From: JBGQOG01 sp052113705
GTDB taxonomy: Bacteria > Pseudomonadota > Alphaproteobacteria > Rhodobacterales > Rhodobacteraceae
NCBI RefSeq assembly: GCF_052113705.1
Contig: NZ_JBGQOG010000008.1
Coordinates: forward strand, 133,607-197,606
Direction: 5' to 3'
Length of the DNA stretch: 64,000 nt
Both the position numbers and the translations under genes were made by a program. Below the pieces are notes generated by a model. It saw only the letters and a list, made by a program, of their open reading frames with translations. It made no database searches and was not told the origin of the DNA. Below, piece after piece: positions 8,166 through 16,709 of the stretch (positions are counted from its first letter, which is position 1; each line of letters opens with the position of its first letter).

Positions 8166-8809
8166 TGCGCGGCCCCCAGCGTGGCCAGCACATCCGCCGT
8201 CACCATCGGCACGCCACAGCGCCCTGCCACCCAATTGATTGCCATGTCATGCTCGGCCCGGCTGAAATCGGCCAGCGCATCGGCGACAAAGAACGGCTCA
8301 ATATCGCGCTGAAAGGCTTCGGCGGCGGTCATCATGCAGCCGATATGCGCGTAAATGCCGGTGATGATCAGCTGATCGCGCCCGCGCACCCGCATCAGAT
8401 CGGCAAGGTTCGCGCGCTGAAAGGCGCTGTAGCGGTGTTTCACCAGTACGAAATCGGCGGGGGAGGGGGCGAGTTCGGGGATGATCGCCTGATGTGCCGG
8501 ATCGGCGGACATGCCCGGCCCCCAGAGATCGGCCTGCAAGCCCCGGTCGCGCCGGTCCTGATTGCCGTTCTGCGCGGTGTAAAACACCGGCACATCCGCC
8601 GCCCGCGCCGCCGCGATCAGCGCGGCAATATGGGCGATGGCGGGGGTCAGGGGGCTCGCCTCCGGGGTGAAAGCGCCAGTGAAATAGGCCTGCATGTCAT
8701 GCACGAGGAGGGCTGCGCGCGGCGCGCGGAGCGTCCAGGGCGCGCGGGGTTCCGGCAAATCCTCGGCGCGGGGCAGATCATAGGGCGGGATTTTGGGCAA
8801 ACCGGCCAT
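8162..8809 (-). CDS. isochorismatase (single domain, no carrier domain)
   Basis: 215 aa, hydrolyses isochorismate to 2,3-dihydro-2,3-dihydroxybenzoate and pyruvate. Family residues visible are ALLVHDMQAYF (catalytic Asp), VLVKHRYSAF (Lys) and ITGIYAHIGCMMTAAEAF, where EntB-like proteins carry GVYAHIGC. It resembles the isochorismatase half of EntB/DhbB and stops before the aryl-carrier domain that bifunctional siderophore enzymes have. It is second in the operon, 16 bases after the isochorismate synthase gene, with a weak ribosome site. Confidence 0.85.
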   Translation of the reverse strand: MAGLPKIPPYDLPRAEDLPEPRAPWTLRAPRAALLVHDMQAYFTGAFTPEASPLTPAIAHIAALIAAARAADVPVFYTAQNGNQDRRDRGLQADLWGPGMSADPAHQAIIPELAPSPADFVLVKHRYSAFQRANLADLMRVRGRDQLIITGIYAHIGCMMTAAEAFQRDIEPFFVADALADFSRAEHDMAINWVAGRCGVPMVTADVLATLGAAQ

Positions 8810-8825
8810 CGGCGGGACCTTTCGT

Positions 8826-9995
8826 TCAGGAGGCAGCGGGGGCGAGGGGTTGCCCCGCTTCGTTCAGCCCGAAGGCATTGAGGACAGTGCGAAATTTGGC
8901 AGAGGTTTCCGCCAGCTCATCTTCGGCGCGCGAGCCATCGACCACCCCCACCCCGGCATAGAGCCGGGCGGCATTGCCGTCGATTTCCGCGCAGCGGAGC
9001 GCCACATGCCAGGTACCATCGCCCGCAGCATCGGTCCAGCCAACGGCCCCGGCGTAAAAATCGCGGTCATAGCCCTCGATCTCGGCAATCGCCTGTGCGG
9101 CGGCGGCGCGCGGCTGGCCGCAGACGGCGGGGGTGGGGTGCAGAACCGCCAGAAGCTCGGCCACCGGGGTGTCGGGGTCCCTGAGGTCCCCCTCGATCCG
9201 CGTGCCCAGATGCCACATCGTCGCCGTGCCGTGCAGCGCCATGCCCTCGGGTGCCGCGAGGCGCGCGCAGAAGGGGGCAAGGCTGTCGAGCACGGCCTCG
9301 GCTGCGATCTTGTGCTCATAGGCGTCTTTGGCCGATTGCATCAGCCGCGCGCTCACCGCGCGGTCGGCCAGCGGGTCGGCCTGCCGTGGTGCCGATCCCG
9401 CCAGCGGATGCGAGCGGACCTGACGCCCGCGCCGCTCCACCAGCAGTTCGGGTGTCGCCCCCACCAGGCGCCGCGGTTGCCCCGCCACCCGGTCCGGCAG
9501 CGAGACGGAAAACACCATCGCCATCGGGTCACGGCGCAGCGCCAGCAGCAAGGCGGTGGGGTCAATCTGCTCGGCGGCCATCAGGTCCAGCCGCCGGGAC
9601 AGCACGATCTTGTCGAGCGTGCCTGCGGCGATCCGGGTCAGCCCCGCGTCCACAGCGCTGCAAAAGCCCGAGGGCACCGGGTTGGGCGCCATCCGGCAGG
9701 CACCGATGGTCAGCGGCCCCGCCGCGTTGACGCCCACGGCCGCATCCGTCAGATCCTGCCACTGGGCGGGCTGAAACAGGCTGTCCTCGGCGTGCCGGTC
9801 AAAAGGAATCGCCCCGACCAGACGCCCGCCGCCCGCCCCCTCGCCCGCGTAAAACCGGGCGACGCGTTCGGCCAGCGTGGCCAGAGGCCCCCGGGGCAAT
9901 CCCGCCCGCAATCCGGTGCCGTGCAAATGCCCCGAGGGGTCGTCAAACAGCGCCTCGGGCTGGGTGATCGGCGGGAAAGGGGCGTGCAAGGACAT
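8826..9995 (-). CDS. dhbC: isochorismate synthase
   Basis: 389 aa chorismate-binding enzyme that converts chorismate to isochorismate. Typical C-terminal family strings are KIVLSRRLDL, VGATPELLVERRGR, SHPLAGSA, MWHLGTRIEGDL, LHPTPAVCG and YAGAVGWTDAAGDG. First gene of the three-gene operon on the minus strand; its start follows GGAGG. A menaquinone role (menF) is less likely because the next two genes complete the route to dihydroxybenzoate. No adenylating enzyme or peptide synthetase is in the window. Confidence 0.88.
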   Translation of the reverse strand: MSLHAPFPPITQPEALFDDPSGHLHGTGLRAGLPRGPLATLAERVARFYAGEGAGGGRLVGAIPFDRHAEDSLFQPAQWQDLTDAAVGVNAAGPLTIGACRMAPNPVPSGFCSAVDAGLTRIAAGTLDKIVLSRRLDLMAAEQIDPTALLLALRRDPMAMVFSVSLPDRVAGQPRRLVGATPELLVERRGRQVRSHPLAGSAPRQADPLADRAVSARLMQSAKDAYEHKIAAEAVLDSLAPFCARLAAPEGMALHGTATMWHLGTRIEGDLRDPDTPVAELLAVLHPTPAVCGQPRAAAAQAIAEIEGYDRDFYAGAVGWTDAAGDGTWHVALRCAEIDGNAARLYAGVGVVDGSRAEDELAETSAKFRTVLNAFGLNEAGQPLAPAAS

Positions 9996-10059
9996 GGGGC
10001 CTCCGGCGTGCAGGCCCCCTTTGGCAGGGGCCGATGCGGACCCCTACCAAAGCTTAGTA

Positions 10060-10087
10060 AAACAGTCAATTTTATACCTGACTGTTT
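10060..10087. promoter_or_regulatory. perfect inverted repeat upstream of the isochorismate synthase gene
   Basis: AAACAGTCA (10060-10068) and TGACTGTTT (10079-10087) form an exact 9-bp inverted repeat with a 10-base AT-rich spacer, 65 bases before the isochorismate synthase start. It sits in an AT-rich island between two minus-strand genes, so it could be an operator for the operon or a weak terminator for the hydrolase gene upstream (TTTTAC follows on the minus strand). Confidence 0.5.
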
Positions 10088-10122
10088 CTATCAAATTCCT
10101 GTAACATGCCAAGTCGCTGACC

Positions 10123-10971
10123 TCAGGGGCCTTTTTGCAAACCCTCTGCGCCGTTCCCGCCCACAAGGCTTTCTGTGAGCAGGCTGTCCGGATCGGTCAA
10201 CCCGTCGCAGATGTCATAGTGATGGCGACCGGGAATCGTCTGCAGCGCCGTCTCGGCCCCCAGACCGTACCAGATGTTGGCGAGAAGCGCGGATTGCCGC
10301 AGGAATTCGGGCCGCTCATCGGCCCCCACGGCAAGCTGCAGCCGTGCACCCGGTTTGGGCAGGAGGAGTGCCGGGCTTTCGGCTGCCGCGTCGGGGCCGT
10401 CGAGTTGCAGTGCCGCGCACATGCTGGTGTGTTGCAAGGGTCGCAGATCATGCAGCCCGCTGATGGAGAGCACGCGGCGCAGGCGGTCTGCCACGGCCGG
10501 GGGCAGGGGGCTGTCGGCGCAGAGCATCCGGCTGACCAGGTGCCCGCCCGCGGAATGCCCGGCCAGACAGATCGGGCCTGCGACAAGACCGGCGCCAAAG
10601 GCGATGGCCCCGGCAACGTCACGGGTGATCTCGGGGATCCGCACCTGCGGGGCCAGCCGATAGCTGGGGAGCAGCACGCTCCAGCCGCGGGCCAGCGCCC
10701 CTGCCGCCAGATGCGACCAAATGGATTTGTCGGTTTCGAGCCAGTACCCGCCATGGACAAACACCGCGAGGCCAAGCGAGGGCCCGGCGGGCAAAAACAG
10801 ATCGGCACGGTGGCGCGGGTCGGGGCCATAGGGCAGATCCAGCCGCGCCCGGCCCTGCGCAAGCGTTGCCGCGCGAAAAGCGGCCGCCGCCGCGGCCCAT
10901 CGCGCGGGATAGAGATCACCGTCGGCGATATAGGCTCCGTTTTTGTAGGCTTCGTCCCAGTCGGTGATCAT
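10123..10971 (-). CDS. alpha/beta hydrolase (arylformamidase/esterase-like)
   Basis: 282 aa. It has the oxyanion motif HGGYW near residue 75 and the nucleophile elbow GHSAGG near residue 135, and late Asp/His candidates including GRHHYD near residue 250. This combination is shared by kynurenine-formamidase-like and other hormone-sensitive-lipase-type hydrolases. The start at 10971 follows GAGGAG. It precedes the dihydroxybenzoate operon by 127 bases, with an inverted repeat between, so co-transcription is uncertain. I cannot assign a substrate. Confidence 0.75.
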   Translation of the reverse strand: MITDWDEAYKNGAYIADGDLYPARWAAAAAAFRAATLAQGRARLDLPYGPDPRHRADLFLPAGPSLGLAVFVHGGYWLETDKSIWSHLAAGALARGWSVLLPSYRLAPQVRIPEITRDVAGAIAFGAGLVAGPICLAGHSAGGHLVSRMLCADSPLPPAVADRLRRVLSISGLHDLRPLQHTSMCAALQLDGPDAAAESPALLLPKPGARLQLAVGADERPEFLRQSALLANIWYGLGAETALQTIPGRHHYDICDGLTDPDSLLTESLVGGNGAEGLQKGP

Positions 10972-11048
10972 CGCGGCTCCTCAGGCTGATCCGGGGCCAA
11001 CCTGCCAGCAATCAGGCGGGGCTGCAAATGCCGCCCGAAGGGTCCGGA

Positions 11049-12134
11049 CTATGCCCCGGCCTCGCGCTGCAACAGCGTGGACTTGCGCGCGATGCCCCAG
11101 CGATAGCCCGACAGGGTGCCGTCCTGGCGCACAACCCGGTGGCAGGGCACCGCCAGCGCGATCTTGTTGGCCGCGCAGGCCCCCGCCACCGCCCGCACCG
11201 CCTTGGGTGCGCCGATCCGCGCGGCAATCTCGGCGTAGCTGGTGGTCTCGCCCACGGGAATCTCCCGCAGTGCTTGCCAGACGCGCTGCTGAAACACCGT
11301 GCCTTGCAGATCAAGCGGCAGATCCAGCCCGCGTTGTGGCGCCTCGATAAAGCCGAGAACGCGGGCGATCAGATCGGCAAAGCCTGCGTCATCGCCGATC
11401 AGCTCGGCGGCGGGAAACCGGTCCTGCAGATCGCGCAGCAGAAAGTCAGGGTCATCATCGAGCAGGATCGCGCAGACCCCGCGCGGGCTGCGCGCCACCA
11501 GAATCGCCCCGAGGGAAGAGGCGCCAATGGCAAAATGGATCCGGGTTCCCGCGCCGCCCTTGCGGTAGCGGGTCGCGGTCATGCCGAGCACGGCATCGGC
11601 GCTTTCGTAATAGCGGCTGCTGGCATTGTAGCCCGCTTCGTAGATGGCCTCGGTGACGCTGGCCGCCGGATCGCTGAGTTCACTGCGCAGGCGCTTGGCG
11701 CGGTGGGCAAGCCCGTAGCCGCGCGGCGTCAGCCCGGTGATCGCCTTGAATTGCCGGTGAAAATGCGCGGGGCTGACCCCCGCCGCCGCCGCCAGATCCG
11801 CCAGCTGGGGCAGGCTTTCCGCCGCCTCGATCCGGCGGCAGGCTTCGGTTACGCGGGTGGTCAGCCGTTCTTGCGGGCCGGGGCCATCCGGCGTGCAGCG
11901 CAGGCAGGCGCGAAAACCCGCTGCCGTCGCCGCCGCACTGGTGTCAAAAAACCGCAGGTTCTCGGGCCGGGCGGGGCGCGAGGGGCAGGAGGGGCGGCAA
12001 TAGACGCCGGTCGAGAGCACCGCATAGACGAACTGCCCATCGGCACGGGCATCGCGCGCGGCAACAGCCTGCCAGCGCGGATCGCGGGACAGGGGGTTTT
12101 CGGCAGGGGCGGCAAGGGCGGCGGGATCAGTCAT
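11049..12134 (-). CDS. ada: bifunctional DNA-repair methyltransferase/transcription activator Ada
   Basis: 361 aa, close to the 354 aa of E. coli Ada. The N-terminal zinc domain has the four cysteines in VYCRPSC and CLRC; one of them accepts methyl groups from phosphotriesters. The middle part is an AraC-type helix-turn-helix (LADLAAAAGVSPAHFHRQFKAITGLTPRGY). The C-terminal O6-alkylguanine transferase domain has the acceptor PCHRVV. The ATG at 12134 has GGAG seven bases upstream; an earlier ATG at 12176 lacks such a site. It stands alone downstream of gmaS. Confidence 0.9.
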   Translation of the reverse strand: MTDPAALAAPAENPLSRDPRWQAVAARDARADGQFVYAVLSTGVYCRPSCPSRPARPENLRFFDTSAAATAAGFRACLRCTPDGPGPQERLTTRVTEACRRIEAAESLPQLADLAAAAGVSPAHFHRQFKAITGLTPRGYGLAHRAKRLRSELSDPAASVTEAIYEAGYNASSRYYESADAVLGMTATRYRKGGAGTRIHFAIGASSLGAILVARSPRGVCAILLDDDPDFLLRDLQDRFPAAELIGDDAGFADLIARVLGFIEAPQRGLDLPLDLQGTVFQQRVWQALREIPVGETTSYAEIAARIGAPKAVRAVAGACAANKIALAVPCHRVVRQDGTLSGYRWGIARKSTLLQREAGA

Positions 12135-12219
12135 GGCGGGCTCCGGTCTCTTTGCCCCAGTCTGCCCGGATTTCACCGCTGCCGCACCCCGTTCTTTGCG
12201 GTCGAATTCTCGACCCGGC

Positions 12220-13521
12220 TCAGATGTCGAGCGTGGTCTCGCGCTCCCATGACGACAGATGCGAGGTATAGGCGACCCATTCCTGCTGTTTCAGCTTGAT
12301 ATAGGCCGAGGAGAACTCGGCCCCCATCGCTGTTTTCAGCCCTTCATCCGCATCATAGGCGCGGATGGCATCCAGCAGGTTCAGCGGCAGTTTCGGCGCA
12401 TCGGTGATCAGATGGCCCTGCTGATACATGTCGATGTCATGGCGCGGGCCGGGATCGGCCTTCGCCTTCAGCCCTGAGAGCCCGGCGGCAATGATCACCG
12501 CCTGCAGAAGATAGGGGTTCACCGCCCCGTCCGGCAGGCGCAGTTCAAACCGGCCCGGGCCCGGAACGCGCACCATATGCGTACGGTTGTTGCCGGTCCA
12601 GGTGACGGTATTCGGTGCCCAGGTCGCCCCCGAGACCGTGCGCGGTGCGTTGATCCGCTTGTAGCTGTTGACCGTGGGATTGGTGACCAGCGCCAAAGCC
12701 GAGGCGTGCTTCATGATGCCGCCGAGGAAATGCCGCCCCTCGGTCGAGAGGCTCAGCTCTTGCGTGGGGTCGGAAAAGGCGTTCTTGCCCGCCGCATCCC
12801 AGACCGAGATATGCGCGTGGCAGCCGTTGCCGGTCAGGCCCATGAAGGGTTTCGGCATGAAGGTGGCGCGCAGGCCATGCTTTTCCGCGACCGATTTCAC
12901 CATGAATTTGAAGAAGGAATGCTTGTCCGCCGTCGCCATCGCGGTGTCGTATTTCCAGTTCATCTCGAACTGGCCCACGGCGTCCTCGTGGTCGTTCTGA
13001 TAGGGCTCCCAGCCCATGTCGAGCATGTAATCGCAGATCTCCGCGATCACATCATAGCGGCGCATCACCGCCTGCTGGTCATAGCAGGGCTTCACGGCGG
13101 TATCGTAGGGATCGGAGATTTCGCTGCCATCGGCGCTGAGCAGAAAGAACTCCGGCTCCACCCCGGTTTTCACCGTCAGCCCCATCTCGGCGGCCTCGGC
13201 CACCAGCCGCCCCAGCACATTGCGCGGCGCCTGCGCCAGCTCGGCCCCTTCCATCACGCAGTTTGAGGCGACCCAGGCCACGTCTTTCTTCCACGGCAGC
13301 TGAATGGCGGCGCTGGCATCGGGCATCGCCAGCATGTCGGGATGCGCGGGCGTCAGATCCAGCCAGGTGGCGAAACCGGCAAAGCCCGCGCCGTCCTGCT
13401 GCATGTCGGCAATCGCTTGCGCGGGCACCAGCTTGGCCCGCTGACCGCCGAAGAGGTCGGTATAGGAGACCATGAAATATTTGATGCCCTTTTCGCGGGC
13501 AAAGGCGGTCAGATCAGTCAT
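12220..13521 (-). CDS. gmaS: gamma-glutamylmethylamide synthetase / type III glutamine synthetase (GlnT-like)
   Basis: 433 aa glutamine-synthetase-fold enzyme. VEPEFFLLS and GQFEMNW carry metal-binding glutamates, GNGCHAHIS the ATP/metal-site histidine, and NRTHMVRVPGPGRFELRLPD the C-terminal substrate residues. Sequence style and length match the GlnT/GmaS branch, which joins methylamine to glutamate with ATP. It lies downstream of mgsABC in the same direction but is separated from them by a terminator, so it likely has its own promoter in 13522-13590. A plain glutamine synthetase role cannot be excluded. Confidence 0.82.
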   Translation of the reverse strand: MTDLTAFAREKGIKYFMVSYTDLFGGQRAKLVPAQAIADMQQDGAGFAGFATWLDLTPAHPDMLAMPDASAAIQLPWKKDVAWVASNCVMEGAELAQAPRNVLGRLVAEAAEMGLTVKTGVEPEFFLLSADGSEISDPYDTAVKPCYDQQAVMRRYDVIAEICDYMLDMGWEPYQNDHEDAVGQFEMNWKYDTAMATADKHSFFKFMVKSVAEKHGLRATFMPKPFMGLTGNGCHAHISVWDAAGKNAFSDPTQELSLSTEGRHFLGGIMKHASALALVTNPTVNSYKRINAPRTVSGATWAPNTVTWTGNNRTHMVRVPGPGRFELRLPDGAVNPYLLQAVIIAAGLSGLKAKADPGPRHDIDMYQQGHLITDAPKLPLNLLDAIRAYDADEGLKTAMGAEFSSAYIKLKQQEWVAYTSHLSSWERETTLDI

Positions 13522-13590
13522 CGGTTCGGTCCCTGTTGCAGGAGGTCGCGGGGGGAGTACGTGCCCCCTCCCGTCGCTGTGGGATGGAAA

Positions 13591-13615
13591 ATGCCGCGCG
13601 GGGAGGGCGCGGCAT
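13591..13615 (-). terminator. terminator downstream of mgsC
   Basis: On the minus strand ATGCCGCGC pairs with GCGCGGCAT across 7 bases, followed by TTTTCC. It lies 9 bases after the mgsC stop and separates mgsABC from gmaS. Confidence 0.75.
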
Positions 13616-13623
13616 CGGGGGGA

Positions 13624-14955
13624 TCAGAAGCTGCCCTGTCCGGGGATCCAGCTGGTGCCCGCGAGGGGAACACCGGCCATCGCCGAGGCTTCGAGGGTCA
13701 GCGCGCAGAGGTCTTCCGGTTCCAGGTTATGCACATGGCTTTTGCCGCAGGCGCGGGCGATGGTTTGCGCCTCCAGCGTCATCACCGCGAGGTAGTTGCG
13801 CAAACGGCGGCCCGCCTCGATCGGGTCGAGCCGTTTCATCAGCTCGGGGTCCTGCGTGGTGATGCCCGCCGGGTCACGGCCTTCGTGCCAGTCGTCATAG
13901 GCGCCGGCGGTGGTGCCGAGCTTGTTATACTCCGCCTCCCACCGCGGGTCGTTGTCGCCCAGGGCGACCAGTGCGGCGGTGCCGATCGAGACCGCATCCG
14001 CCCCCAGTGCCAGCGCCTTGGCCACATCGGCGCCGGTGCGGATGCCGCCCGAGACGATCAGCTGCACCTTGCGGTGCATGCCCAGATCCTGCAGCGCCTG
14101 CACGGCGGGGCGGATACAGGCCAGCGTCGGCAGGCCGACATTCTCGATGAACACATCCTGCGTGGCGGCAGTGCCGCCCTGCATCCCGTCGAGCACCACG
14201 ACATCGGCCCCCGCCTTCACCGCCAGCGCGGTGTCGTAATAGGGACGCGCGCCGCCGACTTTGACAAAGATCGGCTTCTCCCATCCGGTGATCTCGCGCA
14301 GCTCGAGGATCTTGATCTCCAGATCATCCGGCCCCGTCCAATCTGGGTGACGGCAGGCCGAGCGCTGGTCGATCCCGACGGGAAGATTGCGCATATTGGC
14401 AACCCGCTGGGTGATCTTCTGGCCCAAGAGCATGCCGCCGCCACCGGGTTTCGCACCCTGGCCGACCACGATTTCAATCGCATCGGCGCGGCGCAGGTCG
14501 TTGGGGTTCATCCCGTAGCGCGAGGGGAGATACTGATAGATCAGGGTCTTGGAATGTCCGCGCTCTTCCTCGGTCATGCCGCCGTCGCCGGTGGTGGTTG
14601 AGGTGCCCGCCAGCGTAGCGCCGCGCCCCAATGCCTCTTTCGCCGGGCCCGAGAGGGCGCCAAAGCTCATCCCGGCGATGGTGATCGGAATCGCCAGCTC
14701 AATCGGCTTTTTGGCAAAACGCGTGCCAAGAGTGACATTGGTCGCACATTTCTCGCGGTAACCTTCCAGCGGATAGCGGCTGATTGAGGCGCCGAGGAAC
14801 AACAGGTCATCGAAATGCGGCACCCGGCGTTTGGCGCCCCCGCCACGGATATCATAGATGCCGGTGGCCGCTGCGCGGCGGATCTCGGCGTTGACATCCT
14901 GCGAGAAGGTCGCGGATTGGCGCGGCAGGGTTTGCGGAATTTTGGCTTCGGTCAT
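13624..14955 (-). CDS. mgsC: N-methylglutamate synthase subunit C (glutamate-synthase-like FMN domain)
   Basis: 443 aa, similar to the FMN-binding synthase domain of GltB and to GlxD proteins. Visible: GMSFGALSGPAKEALGRGA, QGAKPGGGG, VKVGGARPYYDTALAVKAGAD and SGGIRTGADVAKALALGADAVSIGT, the TIM-barrel phosphate/FMN loops. In the MgsABC complex this is the catalytic core forming N-methylglutamate from gamma-glutamylmethylamide. The ATG at 14955 has GAGGAG before it; the frame stays open upstream to 15126 but would overlap mgsB by 160 bases. Confidence 0.85.
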   Translation of the reverse strand: MTEAKIPQTLPRQSATFSQDVNAEIRRAAATGIYDIRGGGAKRRVPHFDDLLFLGASISRYPLEGYREKCATNVTLGTRFAKKPIELAIPITIAGMSFGALSGPAKEALGRGATLAGTSTTTGDGGMTEEERGHSKTLIYQYLPSRYGMNPNDLRRADAIEIVVGQGAKPGGGGMLLGQKITQRVANMRNLPVGIDQRSACRHPDWTGPDDLEIKILELREITGWEKPIFVKVGGARPYYDTALAVKAGADVVVLDGMQGGTAATQDVFIENVGLPTLACIRPAVQALQDLGMHRKVQLIVSGGIRTGADVAKALALGADAVSIGTAALVALGDNDPRWEAEYNKLGTTAGAYDDWHEGRDPAGITTQDPELMKRLDPIEAGRRLRNYLAVMTLEAQTIARACGKSHVHNLEPEDLCALTLEASAMAGVPLAGTSWIPGQGSF

Positions 14956-14965
14956 CACGCGCTCC

Positions 14966-15649
14966 TCAATAGGCGGCAGCATTGTCGACGTGGAAATTGT
15001 AGAGCGTGCGGGCCGATCCATAGCGGCGGAACTCTTCGGGTCTGGCATCGGCACCGGCGCGCGCCAGTAGGTCGCGCAGGATCTCCAGATGTTCGGGGCG
15101 CATCTCTTTTTCGATGCAATCGGCACCTAGCGACTTCACGCCGCCCCGCACGAAAAGGCGCGCCTCATAGAGGCTGTCGCCCAAAGCATCGCCCGCATCG
15201 CCCAGCACCACCAGATTGCCCGATTGCGCCATAAAGGCCGACATATGGCCGATGTTGCCATGCACGACGATGTTGATCCCCTTCATCGAGATCCCGCAGC
15301 GCGAGGCGGCATTGCCCTTGATGACGAGAAGGCCGCCTTGCCCGGTGGCACCCGCATATTGGCTGGCGTCGCCCTCGATGATGACGGTGCCCGACATCAT
15401 GTTCTCGGCCACGCCCGGCCCGGCCGAGCCGGTCACGGTGACCGTCGCCTGCTGGTTCATCCCGGCACAATAATAGCCGGTCGAGCCGCGCACGGTCACC
15501 TCGATCGGCGCATCAAGGCCGACGGCCAGCGCATGCGCGCCTTTTGGGTTCAGGATTTCCCAGGCGGTCTGGTTGGTGCTGCCCGCCTGTGCCTGCAAGG
15601 CGGCGTTCAACTCGCGCAGGGCGGTGTCTGCCATGTCGATGGTTTGCAT
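14966..15649 (-). CDS. mgsB: N-methylglutamate synthase subunit B (GXGXG domain)
   Basis: 227 aa, equivalent to the C-terminal GXGXG beta-helix domain of glutamate synthase. Repeating glycine-rich turns run from about residue 40 to 160 (GSTGYYCAGMN, GPGVAENMMSG, GDASQYAGATGQGG, GNIGHMSAFMAQ, GDAGDALGDSLYEA). The ATG at 15649 is one base after the mgsA stop. The role is structural, as part of the complex between the amidotransferase and synthase subunits. Confidence 0.85.
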   Translation of the reverse strand: MQTIDMADTALRELNAALQAQAGSTNQTAWEILNPKGAHALAVGLDAPIEVTVRGSTGYYCAGMNQQATVTVTGSAGPGVAENMMSGTVIIEGDASQYAGATGQGGLLVIKGNAASRCGISMKGINIVVHGNIGHMSAFMAQSGNLVVLGDAGDALGDSLYEARLFVRGGVKSLGADCIEKEMRPEHLEILRDLLARAGADARPEEFRRYGSARTLYNFHVDNAAAY

Positions 15650-15650
15650 C

Positions 15651-16538
15651 TCAACGCTCCCAGAAATAGACGGTGGCGGGTTCGGGTTCCCAGATGCGGG
15701 CGGTCTCAATCCCCGGCAGATTGGCCAAGGCGCGGTATTCCGAGCCGAAGGCCACATAATCATCGGTTTCGGCCATGACGGCGGGTTTGCAGGCGATGGG
15801 GTCGCGCACGACGCCAAAGCCGTTTTTCGTGCCGACCACGAAGGTGAAGAACCCGTCGAGATCCTCCAGCGTGCCTTCCAGCGCGGTGCCCAGATTGGCC
15901 CCCTCGGCCAGACGCGAGGAGATGTAGCAGGCGGCCACTTCGGTATCGTTCTGGGTTTTCGGCGCAAAGCCCTTTTGGGTCAGGACCCGGCGCATCGCAT
16001 TATGGTTCGAGAGCGAGCCGTTGTGCACGAGGCATTGATCCGCCCCGGTCGAGAACGGATGCGCCCCGAGGGTGGTGACCGCCGATTCCGTGGCCATGCG
16101 GGTGTGGCCGATGCCGTGGCTGCCGCCCATCGCCCGGATGCCGAAACGCTCGGCCACCTCTTTCGGCAGGCCAACCTCTTTAAAGATCTCCATCGCTTCG
16201 CCAGCGCCCATGACGCGAATGCCTTTCTCGCTCAGATAGGCGCGGGCCAGCGCTTCGCTGCCCGCGGGCAGGTGCAGAACCGCATGGGTGTCGATCCGCT
16301 TCAGCGTCACCGGCCCGCCAATCGCGGCGGACAGCGCGCTCTCCAGACCGGCAAAGGTCGCGTCCGGCGTGTCCGATTGCAGGGTCATTTTCAGCCCCCC
16401 GGTTTCGGTGCCGTAGATCGCGATGCCCGCGCTGTCAGGGCCGCGGTCGGTCATGGTGATCAACATATCGGTAAGCAGGTCGCCCAGCCGGGGGCGCAGG
16501 TCTTCCTTTTTCAGGAACAGGCCAACGATGCCGCACAT
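15651..16538 (-). CDS. mgsA: N-methylglutamate synthase subunit A (class II glutamine amidotransferase-like)
   Basis: 295 aa. It begins MCGIVGLF, so Cys2 becomes the N-terminal nucleophile. Further class II amidotransferase motifs are MGGSHGIGHTRMATES and VHNGSLSNHN. In this pathway it is thought to release methylamine from gamma-glutamylmethylamide. First gene of mgsABC; GGAGAACGAAG precedes the ATG. The GlxB name is used for relatives in rhizobia. Confidence 0.87.
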   Translation of the reverse strand: MCGIVGLFLKKEDLRPRLGDLLTDMLITMTDRGPDSAGIAIYGTETGGLKMTLQSDTPDATFAGLESALSAAIGGPVTLKRIDTHAVLHLPAGSEALARAYLSEKGIRVMGAGEAMEIFKEVGLPKEVAERFGIRAMGGSHGIGHTRMATESAVTTLGAHPFSTGADQCLVHNGSLSNHNAMRRVLTQKGFAPKTQNDTEVAACYISSRLAEGANLGTALEGTLEDLDGFFTFVVGTKNGFGVVRDPIACKPAVMAETDDYVAFGSEYRALANLPGIETARIWEPEPATVYFWER

Positions 16539-16662
16539 CTTCGTTCTCCGTATCGGAGGGGCGCCGGTGAGTCGCCCCGCTGATCTCAGCGTAACAGGCG
16601 GTGCGTTTGCCTGATAAGTAAAAAATATTCCTTAGAAGAAAATTGTTGCGGATATGCGGAAA

Positions 16663-16679
16663 CGCCCGCCAAACGGGCG
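16663..16679. terminator. short stem-loop between the XRE-cupin gene and mgsA
   Basis: CGCCCG pairs with CGGGCG over a 5-base loop, followed on the minus strand by TTTCC. It lies 30 bases beyond the XRE-cupin stop. It is weak for a terminator. The AT-rich stretch 16615-16655 next to it is the likely mgsABC promoter region. Confidence 0.4.
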
Positions 16680-16709
16680 CCACTGCTGATTTTCTAAGCG
16701 GGATGCGGG

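Noticed and set aside
8793..10178. Long open frame (461 codons) on the plus strand opposite the isochorismate synthase gene
   Set aside because: Arg/Pro/His-rich translation without family motifs; it is the antisense shadow of a clear enzyme gene in GC-rich DNA.
13591..13615. Hairpin after mgsC as a riboswitch for gmaS
   Set aside because: Simple 9-bp stem with a TTTT tail right after the mgsC stop; an ordinary terminator explains it.
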